Origin: JAQTTT01 sp964565435
GTDB lineage: Archaea; Nanobdellota; Nanobdellia; Tiddalikarchaeales; Tiddalikarchaeaceae
Direction of reading: 5' to 3'
Length of the DNA stretch: 25,955 nucleotides
Assembly: GCA_964565435.1 (NCBI GenBank)
Contig: CAZMEY010000006.1
Coordinates: 1-25,955, forward strand
Below are positions 13,810 to 21,743 of the stretch, piece by piece (positions within the stretch are counted from its first letter, which is position 1; every line of letters starts with the position of its first letter). Below the pieces are notes generated by a model. That model did no database searches, was not told the origin of the DNA, and was given only the letters and a program-made list of their open reading frames with translations. The position numbers and the translations under genes are program-made.

Positions 13810-14184
13810 ATGAAAGAATACTCAAGCAATTGGAAAGGAAGCATAAAGCCGAAAAAGCAGAGAAAATATTTGGCTAACGCCCCACTTCACATAAGAAGGA
13901 CAATAATGAGCGTTAATTTGTCAAAACCCTTGAGAAAGGAATTAAAAAAGAGAAGCATTCCTGCAGTAAAAGGGGATAAGGTCAAAATATTAAGAGGAGA
14001 TTATAAAGCAAAAGAAGCAAAGATTGAAAAAATATTGAGAAAAAAATATAAATTGCTGCTAGAAGGAATAACTGCTGAGAAAAAAGATGGCTCAAAATAC
14101 TTTGTGCCAATCCATTACTCAAATGTCCAAATAACTGAGCTAAACCTATCAGACAAAAGAAGGCTTGGAAAAAAGGTGAAATAA
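13810..14184 (+). CDS. rpl24: Large-subunit ribosomal protein uL24
   Basis: Assembly-initiating 23S rRNA binder at the tunnel exit. The 124 aa are archaeal-type with a basic N-terminal extension (KPKKQRKYLANAPLHIRR) and the KOW motif KGDKVKILRGDYKAKEAKIEKI near residues 55-76. The last part KYFVPIHYSNVQITEL also fits. The spacing is 7 bases after L14 and one base before S4e. Confidence 0.95.
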   Translation: MKEYSSNWKGSIKPKKQRKYLANAPLHIRRTIMSVNLSKPLRKELKKRSIPAVKGDKVKILRGDYKAKEAKIEKILRKKYKLLLEGITAEKKDGSKYFVPIHYSNVQITELNLSDKRRLGKKVK

Positions 14185-14185
14185 A

Positions 14186-14884
14186 ATGCACTTAAAAAGA
14201 TTAAACACTCCAAAAAGATGGAATATAAGCAAAAAGAAAACAGCATTCATTGCAAAAACAAGGCCTGGGCCATATACAAAAGAGATGAGCTTGCCATTGA
14301 TAGTAATAATTAGGGATCAATTAAAATTAGTCTCAACAGCAAAAGAGGCAAAATCCTTGTTTGCAGGAAAAAAAGTGCTGATAAACACCAAGCCTGCAAA
14401 AGATTTAAACCTTGGATTGGGATTATTTGACACTTTAAGCATTCCATCCGCAAGCGCTTATTATAGGATAGTGCTTGACTATAAAGGGGGATTAATGCCT
14501 ATCACAATAAATGAATCAGAATCAAAAATCAAGCTATTAAGGGTTGACAATAAGAAAAGATTAAAGCAAGGATTGCTTCAAATAAACCTCACTGGAGGAA
14601 GAAACATATTATCAAAAGAAAAATATGCAATAGGAGACAGCTTACTATTTGACTTGGAAAAAAACAAGGTAATCAAAAGGCTTCCAATAAAAGAAGGCTC
14701 AAAAGTATTAGTCATAAAAGGAAAGCACGCAGGAGAGACAGCAATACTTGAAGGATTCAAGCAATTTGAAAATATCATAAAAGACAGGGCAATACTGAAA
14801 AACAAGGATTCAACTTATCAAACATTAAGGGAATATGTCTTTGTATTAGGGGAAGGAAAAGAGGAAATAAAAATAAAGGAGTGA
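14186..14884 (+). CDS. rps4e: Small-subunit ribosomal protein eS4 (S4e)
   Basis: Archaeal/eukaryotic-only 30S protein. The 232 aa have the N-terminal HLKRLNTPKRWNISKKKTAFI, followed by RPGPYTKEMSLPLIVIIRDQL and the S4-like RNA-binding part with AGKKVLINTKPAKDLNLGLGLFD. The central domain and the C-terminal KOW-like EGSKVLVIKGKHAGETAILEGF come next. Its presence between L24 and L5 is the standard archaeal order and strong evidence for domain Archaea. The stop is 7 bases before L5. Confidence 0.96.
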   Translation: MHLKRLNTPKRWNISKKKTAFIAKTRPGPYTKEMSLPLIVIIRDQLKLVSTAKEAKSLFAGKKVLINTKPAKDLNLGLGLFDTLSIPSASAYYRIVLDYKGGLMPITINESESKIKLLRVDNKKRLKQGLLQINLTGGRNILSKEKYAIGDSLLFDLEKNKVIKRLPIKEGSKVLVIKGKHAGETAILEGFKQFENIIKDRAILKNKDSTYQTLREYVFVLGEGKEEIKIKE

Positions 14885-14891
14885 AATATTC

Positions 14892-15401
14892 ATGGCAGAA
14901 AACAAGATGAAAGAAATAAAAATAGAAAAGCTCACATTAAACATTGGTGTAGGTGAAGCAGGAGACAAGCTGGAAAAAGCCTATTCATTGCTTCAAAAAA
15001 TAACAGAAAAAAAGCCCGTAAGGACAGTCACCAAAAAAAGGATACCTAAATGGAATGTAAGGCCGGGAATAGCAATAGGCGTAAAAGTGACAATGAGAAA
15101 AAACTTTGAAGAATTGCTTAAAAGATTGCTATTATCAAAAGAGTACACACTCAAAAAATCATGCTTTGACAACTATGGAAATATAAGCTTTGGAGTTGAT
15201 GAATATGTCCACATTCCAGGGGTAAAATATGACCCTAAAATCCCAATGTTTGGATTAAACGCCACAATAACCTTAAAAAGAGCCGGTTATAGAATAAGGG
15301 ATAGAAGGCTAAAAAAATCATCAATACCCAAAAACCACAGAATCAACCAAAGCGAAGCTGTTGATTTTTTCAAAAACAAGTATGAAGTGAAAATAGTATG
15401 A
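14892..15401 (+). CDS. rpl5: Large-subunit ribosomal protein uL5
   Basis: Binds 5S rRNA and contacts P-site tRNA and the small-subunit head. The 169 aa match archaeal L5: IEKLTLNIGVGEAGDKLEKA, TKKRIPKWNVRPGIAIGVKVTMR, and FDNYGNISFGVDEYVHIPGVKYDP, FGLNATITLKRAGYRIRDRRLKK. L18 further downstream is its 5S partner. It overlaps S14 by 4 bases. Confidence 0.97.
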   Translation: MAENKMKEIKIEKLTLNIGVGEAGDKLEKAYSLLQKITEKKPVRTVTKKRIPKWNVRPGIAIGVKVTMRKNFEELLKRLLLSKEYTLKKSCFDNYGNISFGVDEYVHIPGVKYDPKIPMFGLNATITLKRAGYRIRDRRLKKSSIPKNHRINQSEAVDFFKNKYEVKIV

Positions 15402-15625
15402 CTGCAAAGGATTGGAAAAAAACATTTGATTCATTGTCGCATAAAAAAGCTGAATCAGGCAGAATGCTTAAATTCAACAAGCCCAAAGACAAAAAATACG
15501 GAAGGGGAAAAAGGGTTTGCGACATATGCAAAAGAAAAGGGGCGTTAATCAGGAGATATTCGCTCAACATTTGCAGGCAATGCTTTAGGGATGTTGCCAA
15601 AGACATTGGCTTTAACAAATTTTAG
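15398..15625 (+). CDS. rps14: Small-subunit ribosomal protein uS14, zinc-binding
   Basis: 30S head protein. The zinc site is C41-x2-C44 and C59-x2-C62 (CDIC...CRQC), followed by FRDVAKDIGFNKF. At 75 aa it is about 20-25 residues longer than most archaeal S14 proteins. The extra N-terminal stretch KDWKKTFDSLSHKKAESGR precedes the usual KYGRGKR. The ATG overlaps L5 by 4 bases. No ATG exists just before the core, so the extension is most likely translated. Confidence 0.93.
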   Translation: MTAKDWKKTFDSLSHKKAESGRMLKFNKPKDKKYGRGKRVCDICKRKGALIRRYSLNICRQCFRDVAKDIGFNKF

Positions 15626-15630
15626 GAGGA
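15624..15630 (+). promoter_or_regulatory. Strong Shine-Dalgarno of S8
   Basis: AGGAGGA ends 8 nt before the ATG at 15639. It decides the S8 start: an upstream in-frame ATG at 15591 lies inside S14 and would add 16 non-homologous residues. Confidence 0.8.
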
Positions 15631-15638
15631 AAAAAAAG

Positions 15639-16022
15639 ATGAGACACGATTTATTGGCGGATGTATTGTCAGCAATGACTAATGCTGTAAGCAAAGGAAA
15701 GCCTTGCTCAGAGCTAAAATTCAGCTCAAAACTGGCGGAAAAAGTCCTTGACATATTCAAAGCAGAAGGATTCATAGAATCATACGAAAAAAATCCGGAA
15801 ACAAAAGAGCTAAAAATAACATTCAACGGAAAACTCAACAAATGCAACTCAATAAAGCCAAGGTTTTCAGTCAAAAAGGACGAAATAGAAAAATTTGAAA
15901 AAAGATACTTACCCGCAAAAGATTTCGGATGCATAATAATATCCACTAACAAGGGTTTAATAACCCACTATGAAGCGAAAGACAAAAAATTAGGAGGAAA
16001 ATTAATAGCTTATGTCTATTAA
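15639..16022 (+). CDS. rps8: Small-subunit ribosomal protein uS8
   Basis: Primary 16S rRNA binder of the central domain. The 127 aa from the ATG at 15639 begin with MRHDLLADVLSAMTNAVSKGK, followed by FKAEGFIESYEKN and IKPRFSVKKDEIEKFEKRYLPAKDFG, and close with GLITHYEAKDKKLGGKLIAYVY. This is the archaeal form, in which the C-terminal block differs from the bacterial sequence. It starts 13 bases after S14 with a strong ribosome-binding site and is 15 bases before L6. Confidence 0.96.
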   Translation: MRHDLLADVLSAMTNAVSKGKPCSELKFSSKLAEKVLDIFKAEGFIESYEKNPETKELKITFNGKLNKCNSIKPRFSVKKDEIEKFEKRYLPAKDFGCIIISTNKGLITHYEAKDKKLGGKLIAYVY

Positions 16023-16037
16023 GCAAGGTGCATTATA

Positions 16038-16568
16038 ATGAAAACAGAGATTGAATTGCCAAAGGATTACAGCGCAAAAGTTGCTGGAAAAAATCTGGCA
16101 ATAGCATATAACGGAAAAGAAAATGCAAGGGAGATATTCCACCCATTGATAGCTATAAAAATTGAAGGGGGAAAAATAATGCTTGAATCCAAAAAAGAAA
16201 CCAAAAACATCAAAAAAATATTGATGACTCATGTATCCCATATAGAAAACATGATTGAAGGATTAAAAACCCCTTTTGTTTACAAATTAAAAATATGCGC
16301 ATCCCACTATCCAATGACAATCAAAGTGGAAGGTAAAAAAATAATAATCAACAATTACTTAGGGAAAAAGGTTCCAAGAACATGCAAAATAATAGGGAAT
16401 GCAAGCGTCAAAATTGATAAAGAAATAATAATCATAGAATCAACAGACAAGGAAGCAGCGGGAATGACTGCAGGAATAATAGAAAAAACCTGCCAAATAA
16501 GGAATCATGACAGGAGAATATTCCAGGACGGAATTTACATAATTGAAAAAGAGGGCAAAAAAATATGA
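16038..16568 (+). CDS. rpl6: Large-subunit ribosomal protein uL6
   Basis: Two-domain protein near the factor-binding site of the 50S. The 176 aa are the archaeal length: IELPKDYSAKVAGKNLAIAYN, EGLKTPFVYKLKICASHYPMTIKVEGKKIIINNYLGKKVPR, then the second domain ESTDKEAAGMTAGIIEKTCQIRNHDRRIFQDGIYI. Overlaps L32e by 4 bases. Confidence 0.96.
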   Translation: MKTEIELPKDYSAKVAGKNLAIAYNGKENAREIFHPLIAIKIEGGKIMLESKKETKNIKKILMTHVSHIENMIEGLKTPFVYKLKICASHYPMTIKVEGKKIIINNYLGKKVPRTCKIIGNASVKIDKEIIIIESTDKEAAGMTAGIIEKTCQIRNHDRRIFQDGIYIIEKEGKKI

Positions 16569-17110
16569 GCGAATCAAAAGCAAAATTGCTGAAAATAAAA
16601 AAAGAGCTGAAAAAGAAAAATCCAGAACCAAGAAGGATTGAAAAACACAGGCACCCAGCGCTTCCCGACAATTGGAGAAAGCCTAAAGGTCATCATTCCA
16701 AAATAAGAAGAGGAATGAAATGGGAGCTAAGAATGCCAAAAATAGGCAGAAGGACCCCAATGGCTATACAAAACACTGACAGGCTGGGAAGGGAATTAAT
16801 CAAAATAAGCACAATAGAAGATTTGAAAAAATTAGGAGAAAATGCCATAGGAATAGTATCCAAAAAATTAGGGCTTAAAAAGAAGCTCGAAATAGCAAAA
16901 AAAGCTGTTGGAAAATACAAATTCCAAAACTTCAACCCTGAAAAAATAATCAATAAAGTTAATGAAATGCTTTCAAAGAAAAAGGAAAAGCCAAAAATGA
17001 AAGTCCAAGCAGAGCCTGCAGCAAAAGAGGCAGCTGCTTTGGAGAAGCCAAAAAAAGAGGCTGCAAAAAAGCCAAAAAAAGCGGAAGCTGCTAAAGGAGG
17101 AGAGCAATAA
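16565..17110 (+). CDS. rpl32e: Large-subunit ribosomal protein eL32 (L32e) with Lys/Ala tail
   Basis: Archaeal/eukaryotic 50S protein. The family core covers about residues 18-130: EPRRIEKHRHPALPDNWRKP, KGHHSKIRRGMKWELRMPKIG and the following RRTPMAIQNTD. The remaining ~50 residues are a low-complexity Lys/Ala/Glu tail (KPKKEAAKKPKKAEAAKGG), which makes the protein 181 aa. The tail has the same style as those of L14e, S3 and S19 in this operon. The stop TAATG shares one base with L19e. Confidence 0.94.
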   Translation: MSESKAKLLKIKKELKKKNPEPRRIEKHRHPALPDNWRKPKGHHSKIRRGMKWELRMPKIGRRTPMAIQNTDRLGRELIKISTIEDLKKLGENAIGIVSKKLGLKKKLEIAKKAVGKYKFQNFNPEKIINKVNEMLSKKKEKPKMKVQAEPAAKEAAALEKPKKEAAKKPKKAEAAKGGEQ

Positions 17111-17553
17111 TGGATTTAGCCAACAAGAAAAAACTTGCAGCAAAAACTTTCAAAGTGGGAAAGAAAAGGATAAAATTCAACCTTGAGAAAAAAGATAAAT
17201 TAAAAGAGGCAATAACAAGGTTTGATTTAAGAAAATTGGAAGGGACAGGAATCATAATTGAGCAAAAAAAAGGAATAAGCACAGGAAGGCTTAAAAAAGT
17301 AAAAGAGCAAAAAAAGAAAGGCAGGAGAAAAGGCCCTGGAAGCAAGAAAGGACCAAAATACTCAAGGATTTCAAGGAAAGATTTATGGATTAGCAAAGTA
17401 AGAATACAAAGAGAATTCATAAAAGAATTAAAAACAAAAAGCATACTAAGCAATGAGCTATACAGGAAGCTATACAGGATGATTTCCGGAGGCTTCTTCA
17501 GAAGCAGGGCTCACTTAAAGCTTTACATAAATAACGCATTGGAGAAACAATAA
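17110..17553 (+). CDS. rpl19e: Large-subunit ribosomal protein eL19 (L19e)
   Basis: Helical, highly basic archaeal/eukaryotic 50S protein that contributes to inter-subunit bridges in the family. The 147 aa match the family: NKKKLAAKTFKVGKKRIKFN, LEGTGIIIEQKKGISTGRLKKVKEQKKKGRRKGPGSKKGPKY, and KIRIQ-like WISKVRIQREFIKELK, with YRKLYRMISGGFFRSRAHLKLYI. Its start shares a base with the L32e stop and it lies 2 bases before L18. Confidence 0.96.
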   Translation: MDLANKKKLAAKTFKVGKKRIKFNLEKKDKLKEAITRFDLRKLEGTGIIIEQKKGISTGRLKKVKEQKKKGRRKGPGSKKGPKYSRISRKDLWISKVRIQREFIKELKTKSILSNELYRKLYRMISGGFFRSRAHLKLYINNALEKQ

Positions 17554-17555
17554 AT

Positions 17556-18065
17556 ATGGCAAAAGGACCAAGGCACTCAGTGCCGTATAAAAGGAAAAGG
17601 GAAAACAAGACAAACTATCACAAAAGATTGTCAGCGGTTAAATCAGCTGCGCCAAGATTAGTGGTGAGAAAAACAACCACGAGACTGATTGCGCAAATAG
17701 TGAAATTTGAAGAAGCCGGAGACAAAACACTTGTATCAACAGACAGCAGGGATTTGAAAAAATACGGCTATGAAAGCTCGCAAAAAAACCTGCCAGCAGG
17801 CTATTTGGTTGGATATTTAATAGGAAAACTTGCCCAAAAAAGCAAGATAAAATCAGCAGTCCTAGATATTGGATTAAATGTCAAAACAAAAGGAAGCAGA
17901 GTATTTGCAGTATTGGCAGGAGCGGCAAAATCAGGATTGAATATTCCAAGCGATGAAAAGGCTTTTCCTCCCCAAGAGAGGCTTAAAGGAGAGCACATAA
18001 AAGGCTTTGACTCAAAAATAATTGACAAAACAATTGCAGAGATTGACTCAAAGGTGAAAGCATGA
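17556..18065 (+). CDS. rpl18: Large-subunit ribosomal protein uL18
   Basis: 5S rRNA-binding protein of the central protuberance. The 169 aa show the archaeal pattern: the N-terminal KRKRENKTNYHKRL, RLVVRKTTTRLIAQIVKF, then GLNVKTKGSRVFAVLAGAAKSGLNIPSDEKAFPP with GEHIKG. The archaeal form is longer than the bacterial one by these C-terminal segments. It overlaps S5 by 4 bases. Confidence 0.96.
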   Translation: MAKGPRHSVPYKRKRENKTNYHKRLSAVKSAAPRLVVRKTTTRLIAQIVKFEEAGDKTLVSTDSRDLKKYGYESSQKNLPAGYLVGYLIGKLAQKSKIKSAVLDIGLNVKTKGSRVFAVLAGAAKSGLNIPSDEKAFPPQERLKGEHIKGFDSKIIDKTIAEIDSKVKA

Positions 18066-18802
18066 AAAAAGATAGAAGGGAAAAAAGGGACAGAAAATTT
18101 GAAGAAGAAAATAAGCTTGAAGATTGGGTTCCAAAAACAAACTTGGGAAAAATGGTTAAATCAGGAGAAATAGCAAATATTGAGCAAATAATAGACAATA
18201 ACCAAAAAATCAAAGAGCCCCAAATCACTGAAACACTCATACCTAATTTAAGCGTGGACTTATTGGAAGTCGGGCAAGCCAAAGGAAAATTCGGAGGAGG
18301 CCAAAGAAGGCCTTTTAGAGTTACCCAGAAAACAACTAGGGATGGAAAAACTCCAAAATTCCTATGCTTTGCAATAGTAGGCAATAAAGATGGAATAATA
18401 GGATATGACAGGGGAACAAGCAATGAAACAGTCCCCGCAAGAAACAAGTCAATCAACAATGCTAAAAAGAACCTTTTCAAAATAAAAAGGGGTTGCGGAA
18501 GCTGGGAGTGCGGATGCGGAAAGCCCCACAGCATACCTTTCCAAGTGACAGGGAAATGCTCAAGCACAATAATAACATTATTTCCAGCGCCAAAAGGATT
18601 GGGATTATGCATCAATGATGAATGCAAAAAAATATTAAATATGGCAGGAATAACTGATGTATGGAGCAAGACTTCAGGCCAGACAAGGTCAAGGCTTAAC
18701 TTGGTTAAAGCATGCCTTAATGCGCTAAAGCAATTAAGCAAGGTGCACTTAAATGAAAAATATGCAGGAAATGTTAAAGTATCAGAGGGAATGCTAAAAT
18801 GA
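18062..18802 (+). CDS. rps5: Small-subunit ribosomal protein uS5
   Basis: 30S body protein at the mRNA entry channel, involved in decoding accuracy. The 246 aa begin with a charged 20-residue extension. The double-stranded-RNA-like N-domain follows: GKFGGGQRRPFRVTQKTT, GIIGYDRGTSNETVPAR, then the Cys-rich GCGSWECGCGKPHSIPFQVTGK and APKGLGLC of archaeal S5. The C-domain ends with AGITDVWSKTSGQTRSRLNL. It is somewhat longer than common archaeal S5 (~215 aa). Overlaps L18 and L30 by 4 bases. Confidence 0.96.
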   Translation: MKKDRREKRDRKFEEENKLEDWVPKTNLGKMVKSGEIANIEQIIDNNQKIKEPQITETLIPNLSVDLLEVGQAKGKFGGGQRRPFRVTQKTTRDGKTPKFLCFAIVGNKDGIIGYDRGTSNETVPARNKSINNAKKNLFKIKRGCGSWECGCGKPHSIPFQVTGKCSSTIITLFPAPKGLGLCINDECKKILNMAGITDVWSKTSGQTRSRLNLVKACLNALKQLSKVHLNEKYAGNVKVSEGMLK

Positions 18803-19233
18803 CAAATTTAATAATAAGAATAAGAGGAACAGTAGGATTAAACAGGGAAGTCAAAGACACTTTCAATATGCTAAGACTTAAAAGAAGCCACAACGCCGCA
18901 ATTTTGCCAGAAAACCCCATTTATAATGGAATGATCCAAAAAGTCAAAGACTTTAGCATTTACGGAAAAATAAGCGACAAAGCGCTTGAAGAGCTAATTG
19001 ACAAAAAGCTTAAAATGAAAAATGGCAAAGCAGCAACAAAAGAAGTCAAAGCAAAAGCAATTGAAGCAATAAAGTCAGGAAAACTATTAAAAGATGTCAA
19101 AGACATAGAGCCGCTTATAAGATTAAACCCTCCATTAAAAGGATTCAAGGGAGGAATCAAAAAAACAGTCAAGCAAGGAGGCTCTTTAGGAAAGCACGAA
19201 TCAATTGACAAAATTGTTGAAAAGATGATGTAA
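18799..19233 (+). CDS. rpl30: Large-subunit ribosomal protein uL30
   Basis: Small 50S protein. The 144 aa are slightly short for an archaeal L30 (~155). The N-terminal IIRIRGTVGLNREVKDTFNMLRLKRSHNAAIL and YNGMIQKVKDF match the uL30 fold. The archaeal extension follows with IRLNPPLKGFKGGIKKTVKQGGSLGKHE. Overlaps S5 by 4 bases, and is 2 bases before L15. Confidence 0.95.
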   Translation: MTNLIIRIRGTVGLNREVKDTFNMLRLKRSHNAAILPENPIYNGMIQKVKDFSIYGKISDKALEELIDKKLKMKNGKAATKEVKAKAIEAIKSGKLLKDVKDIEPLIRLNPPLKGFKGGIKKTVKQGGSLGKHESIDKIVEKMM

Positions 19234-19235
19234 CT

Positions 19236-19634
19236 ATGGTAGTAAAACACAGAAAAAAAAGCGTAAAAAAGCTCGGCCAAAATGACCACAGCGGACTGAG
19301 AAGAAGAGGCTCAGGAAACAGGGGAGGAGTTGGAAAAGCAGGGCACGGAAAAAGAATGAAGCAAAAAAAAGCATCATACATAATTGACGGAAAAGTAGAC
19401 TACGGAAAATACGGCTTCGCATCCATTTACAAAAAGCCAAAAACAATAACTGTAGGGCTGATTAGTGAAATGGCTGAAAAATCAGGCAAAGAAAAGTTTG
19501 AATATAATGCTGAATACAAAACAATCCTGGGAAGCGGGGAAGTCAAAAAGCAAATAATCATAACAAATTACTCAAAAATAACCCCTAAAGCCAAGGATAA
19601 AATAATAAAAGCTGGCGGGGAAGTAAAAGAATGA
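19236..19634 (+). CDS. rpl15: Large-subunit ribosomal protein uL15
   Basis: Late-assembly 50S protein. The 132 aa are a little short compared with ~145-150 in many archaea. Typical blocks: RRRGSGNRGGVGKAGHGKR (the Gly/Arg-rich tail that penetrates rRNA), YGKYGFASIYKKP, and the final ITNYSKITPKAKDKIIKAGGEV. It overlaps the start of secY by 4 bases, the standard archaeal and bacterial junction. Confidence 0.95.
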   Translation: MVVKHRKKSVKKLGQNDHSGLRRRGSGNRGGVGKAGHGKRMKQKKASYIIDGKVDYGKYGFASIYKKPKTITVGLISEMAEKSGKEKFEYNAEYKTILGSGEVKKQIIITNYSKITPKAKDKIIKAGGEVKE

Positions 19635-20995
19635 AAGAGTGGACTGATTATTTAAGATTCTTGCCAGAAGTAAAATCACCTGAAAAAAAACTCGGATTTA
19701 ACGAAAAACTCAAATGGACAGTAATAGTCCTAACATTATTCTTTTTCTTAAGCGTAGTCCCACTATATGGATTATCTCCAAACTATGTCAGCCAATTGCA
19801 GGATTTAAGCTTAATACTTGCAGCCAAAATAGGCTCATTAATCAGCTTAGGAATAGGACCAATAGTAAGCGGAAGCATAATACTCCAATTATTAAAAGGG
19901 GCAGATGTAATAAAAATAGACACAAACACTAAAGCAGGAAAGGAAAAATATCAATTAATCCAAAAAGGGGCAAGCATATTATTAATAATATTAATGAATA
20001 CTATGTATGTATTGTCAGGAGCAATACCTGCAGCAAGCCAAACATTCTTCAACCAATTCATAATGATTATACAATTAATCTTTGGAGGATTATTATTACT
20101 ATTATTTGATGAAATCTGCAGCAAGTGGGGATTTGGCAGCGGAATAAGCCTTTTTATTGCAGCAGGGGTAAGCCAAGAACTATTCACCCAAGCATTAAGC
20201 CCTATAATTGACGAAACATCAGGATTATTCATAGGAACAATACCCTTAATAATTCAAACATTATTTTCAGGGCAATTTGAAATATTAGTCTGGCCATTAA
20301 TAAGCTTGGTTGCAACAATAGCCGTATTCTTATTGATAGTATTTGCCAGCAGCATAAAAGTCAACATTCCATTGACAATGGGAAGAGTCAGGGGATTCAA
20401 TATAAAATGGCCAATAAAATTCTTTTACACGAGCAATATACCCGTAATCTTTGCAGCAAGCCTTATAGCCATAATTAATATGGTGGGGTTAATGCTATTC
20501 AACGCAGGCGTGCCCTTGCTTGGAGAATACTCAGGGCAAACACCAACTTCAGGATTAGCATCATGGCTTATCTTTCCAAGCATTAGGACAATAATATCCA
20601 ACGGAATAGGCAATTATATTCCCCAATTAATAGCTTACCCCTTATTCATGATAATAGGATGCGTATTATTCAGTTCATTATGGGTTCAGGTTGGAGGCCA
20701 AGACGCAGGAAGCGTTGCCGATCAAATCTATGGCTCAGGATTATCAATACCTGGATTCAGAAGGGATAAAAGAATACTTGAAAGGCTAGTCAAAAGATAC
20801 ATTGACCCCTTGACAATACTCGGCGCAATAGCAGTCGCTTTGCTTGCAATAGTTGCAGAGCTATTCAGTGCATTAACATCAGGAACAGGATTGTTATTGT
20901 CAGTAATGATACTTTACGGATTGTATGAAAACATAAAAAGGGAAGGAATGCAGGATGCAAACCCCCAAGTCAAAAAACTGTTAGAGGCAATATGA
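19631..20995 (+). CDS. secY: SecY, core subunit of the Sec translocon
   Basis: Forms the protein-conducting channel in the cytoplasmic membrane (SecYE-beta). The 454 aa carry about ten hydrophobic segments. The first is preceded by EWTDYLRFLPEVKSP; the plug/TM2 area includes LSLILAAKIGSLISLGIGPIVSGSIILQLL. The cytoplasmic loop before TM7 has the archaeal IPLTMGRVRGFNIKWPIKFFYTSNIPVI, and the final segments read ALTSGTGLLLSVMILYGLYE. adk, which follows secY in many archaea, is absent; the next gene begins after one base. An inner reading frame with an ATG overlapping the stop is not credible. Confidence 0.97.
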   Translation: MKEWTDYLRFLPEVKSPEKKLGFNEKLKWTVIVLTLFFFLSVVPLYGLSPNYVSQLQDLSLILAAKIGSLISLGIGPIVSGSIILQLLKGADVIKIDTNTKAGKEKYQLIQKGASILLIILMNTMYVLSGAIPAASQTFFNQFIMIIQLIFGGLLLLLFDEICSKWGFGSGISLFIAAGVSQELFTQALSPIIDETSGLFIGTIPLIIQTLFSGQFEILVWPLISLVATIAVFLLIVFASSIKVNIPLTMGRVRGFNIKWPIKFFYTSNIPVIFAASLIAIINMVGLMLFNAGVPLLGEYSGQTPTSGLASWLIFPSIRTIISNGIGNYIPQLIAYPLFMIIGCVLFSSLWVQVGGQDAGSVADQIYGSGLSIPGFRRDKRILERLVKRYIDPLTILGAIAVALLAIVAELFSALTSGTGLLLSVMILYGLYENIKREGMQDANPQVKKLLEAI

Positions 20996-20996
20996 A

Positions 20997-21443
20997 ATGT
21001 CAGAATACCTTTATGGAATAACCTGGCTTACTCCCCTGCTATTCACAATATTCATTTCATTGGCAACAAGCATCTTATCCCAATTAAGCTTTAAATTATT
21101 CGCTAACAATAACTTCCTAAAAGAAGGATTAAAAGAAGCCAAAGAATTGCAGCAAAAAATGCTTAAAATGAGCCAAACAGACCAAGAATACCAAGAAACG
21201 CAAAACAAGCTCTTAGATTTAAACATGAAAATAATGAGCGAACAATTCAAGCCAACAATGATTACAATGATACCTTTTTTGCTGATATTTGCTTACGCAA
21301 AAACAGTAATACCCTCGGATTTAACATTAATACCTTTTGGCTTCACAATGCCTCTTTTAGGCGAAGGATTAGAGTTTTTTGGAGTATACTTCTTGGCAAG
21401 CATAATATTCTCAAATATTTTGAGAAAGCTTTTAAATCGTTAA
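20997..21443 (+). CDS. EMC3/DUF106 (Oxa1-superfamily) membrane insertase
   Basis: A 148-aa membrane protein of the archaeal DUF106 family, related to YidC/Oxa1, Get1 and EMC3 and proposed to help insert membrane proteins. It has a first hydrophobic segment (about 9-31), a cytoplasmic helical hairpin with coiled-coil character (FLKEGLKEAKELQQKMLKMS to LDLNMKIMSEQ), and two further segments (about 85-107 and 118-143). The motif MSEQFKPTMITMIPFLLIFAY is typical. It sits one base after secY, which fits a shared membrane-insertion role. The ATG at 20997 keeps the family start; an overlapping ATG at 20992 is out of frame. Confidence 0.9.
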   Translation: MSEYLYGITWLTPLLFTIFISLATSILSQLSFKLFANNNFLKEGLKEAKELQQKMLKMSQTDQEYQETQNKLLDLNMKIMSEQFKPTMITMIPFLLIFAYAKTVIPSDLTLIPFGFTMPLLGEGLEFFGVYFLASIIFSNILRKLLNR

Positions 21444-21453
21444 TTTTTTAAAC
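21442..21453 (+). promoter_or_regulatory. TATA box for L34e-L14e
   Basis: AATTTTTTAAAC starts at the EMC3 stop and is centred about 30 bp before the L34e ATG at 21479. It may split L34e-L14e into their own transcript; the T6 run may also act as a weak terminator. Confidence 0.4.
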
Positions 21454-21478
21454 AAACACATAATAAGTTGATGATATT

Positions 21479-21742
21479 ATGGCAAAAACAAGAAGCGAAA
21501 GAACCAGCAAAAAAAGGACTTACAAAGCGCCTAGCGGAGAAACAAGGACAGAATACCACAATAGAAAAAAATCCAAAATCTTATGCGCTAAATGCGGAAC
21601 AATGCTTTGCGGGGTTCCAACAAGCCTTAAAGGAAAGAGCAAATCAGCAAAAGTGCCTAACAGGCCAAATGCAGGAAATTATTGCTCAAAATGTTCCAGA
21701 GAGTTTATAAAGGAAAAAATAATTAAAAGCTTAGGTAATTAA
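21479..21742 (+). CDS. rpl34e: Large-subunit ribosomal protein eL34 (L34e)
   Basis: Archaeal/eukaryotic 50S zinc protein. The 87 aa start with RSERTSKKRTYKAPSGETRTEYHNRK, the family N-terminus. A zinc site is formed by CAKCG (C36, C39) and CSKCS (C69, C72). Ends IKSLGN. It follows EMC3 after 35 bp, so it may start a new transcription unit. No cmk lies between it and L14e, unlike in many archaea, and L14e follows after one base. Confidence 0.94.
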   Translation: MAKTRSERTSKKRTYKAPSGETRTEYHNRKKSKILCAKCGTMLCGVPTSLKGKSKSAKVPNRPNAGNYCSKCSREFIKEKIIKSLGN

Positions 21743-21743
21743 A

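Noticed and set aside
21466..21474. TGATGA resembling a C box of a C/D guide RNA before L34e
   Set aside because: No CTGA D box or internal C'/D' pair at suitable spacing was found; it lies in the TATA-to-ATG region of L34e.
21468..21710. 80-codon frame overlapping L34e with an ATG at 21468
   Set aside because: Covers the same DNA as L34e in another frame; L34e has the conserved zinc motifs and correct neighbours.
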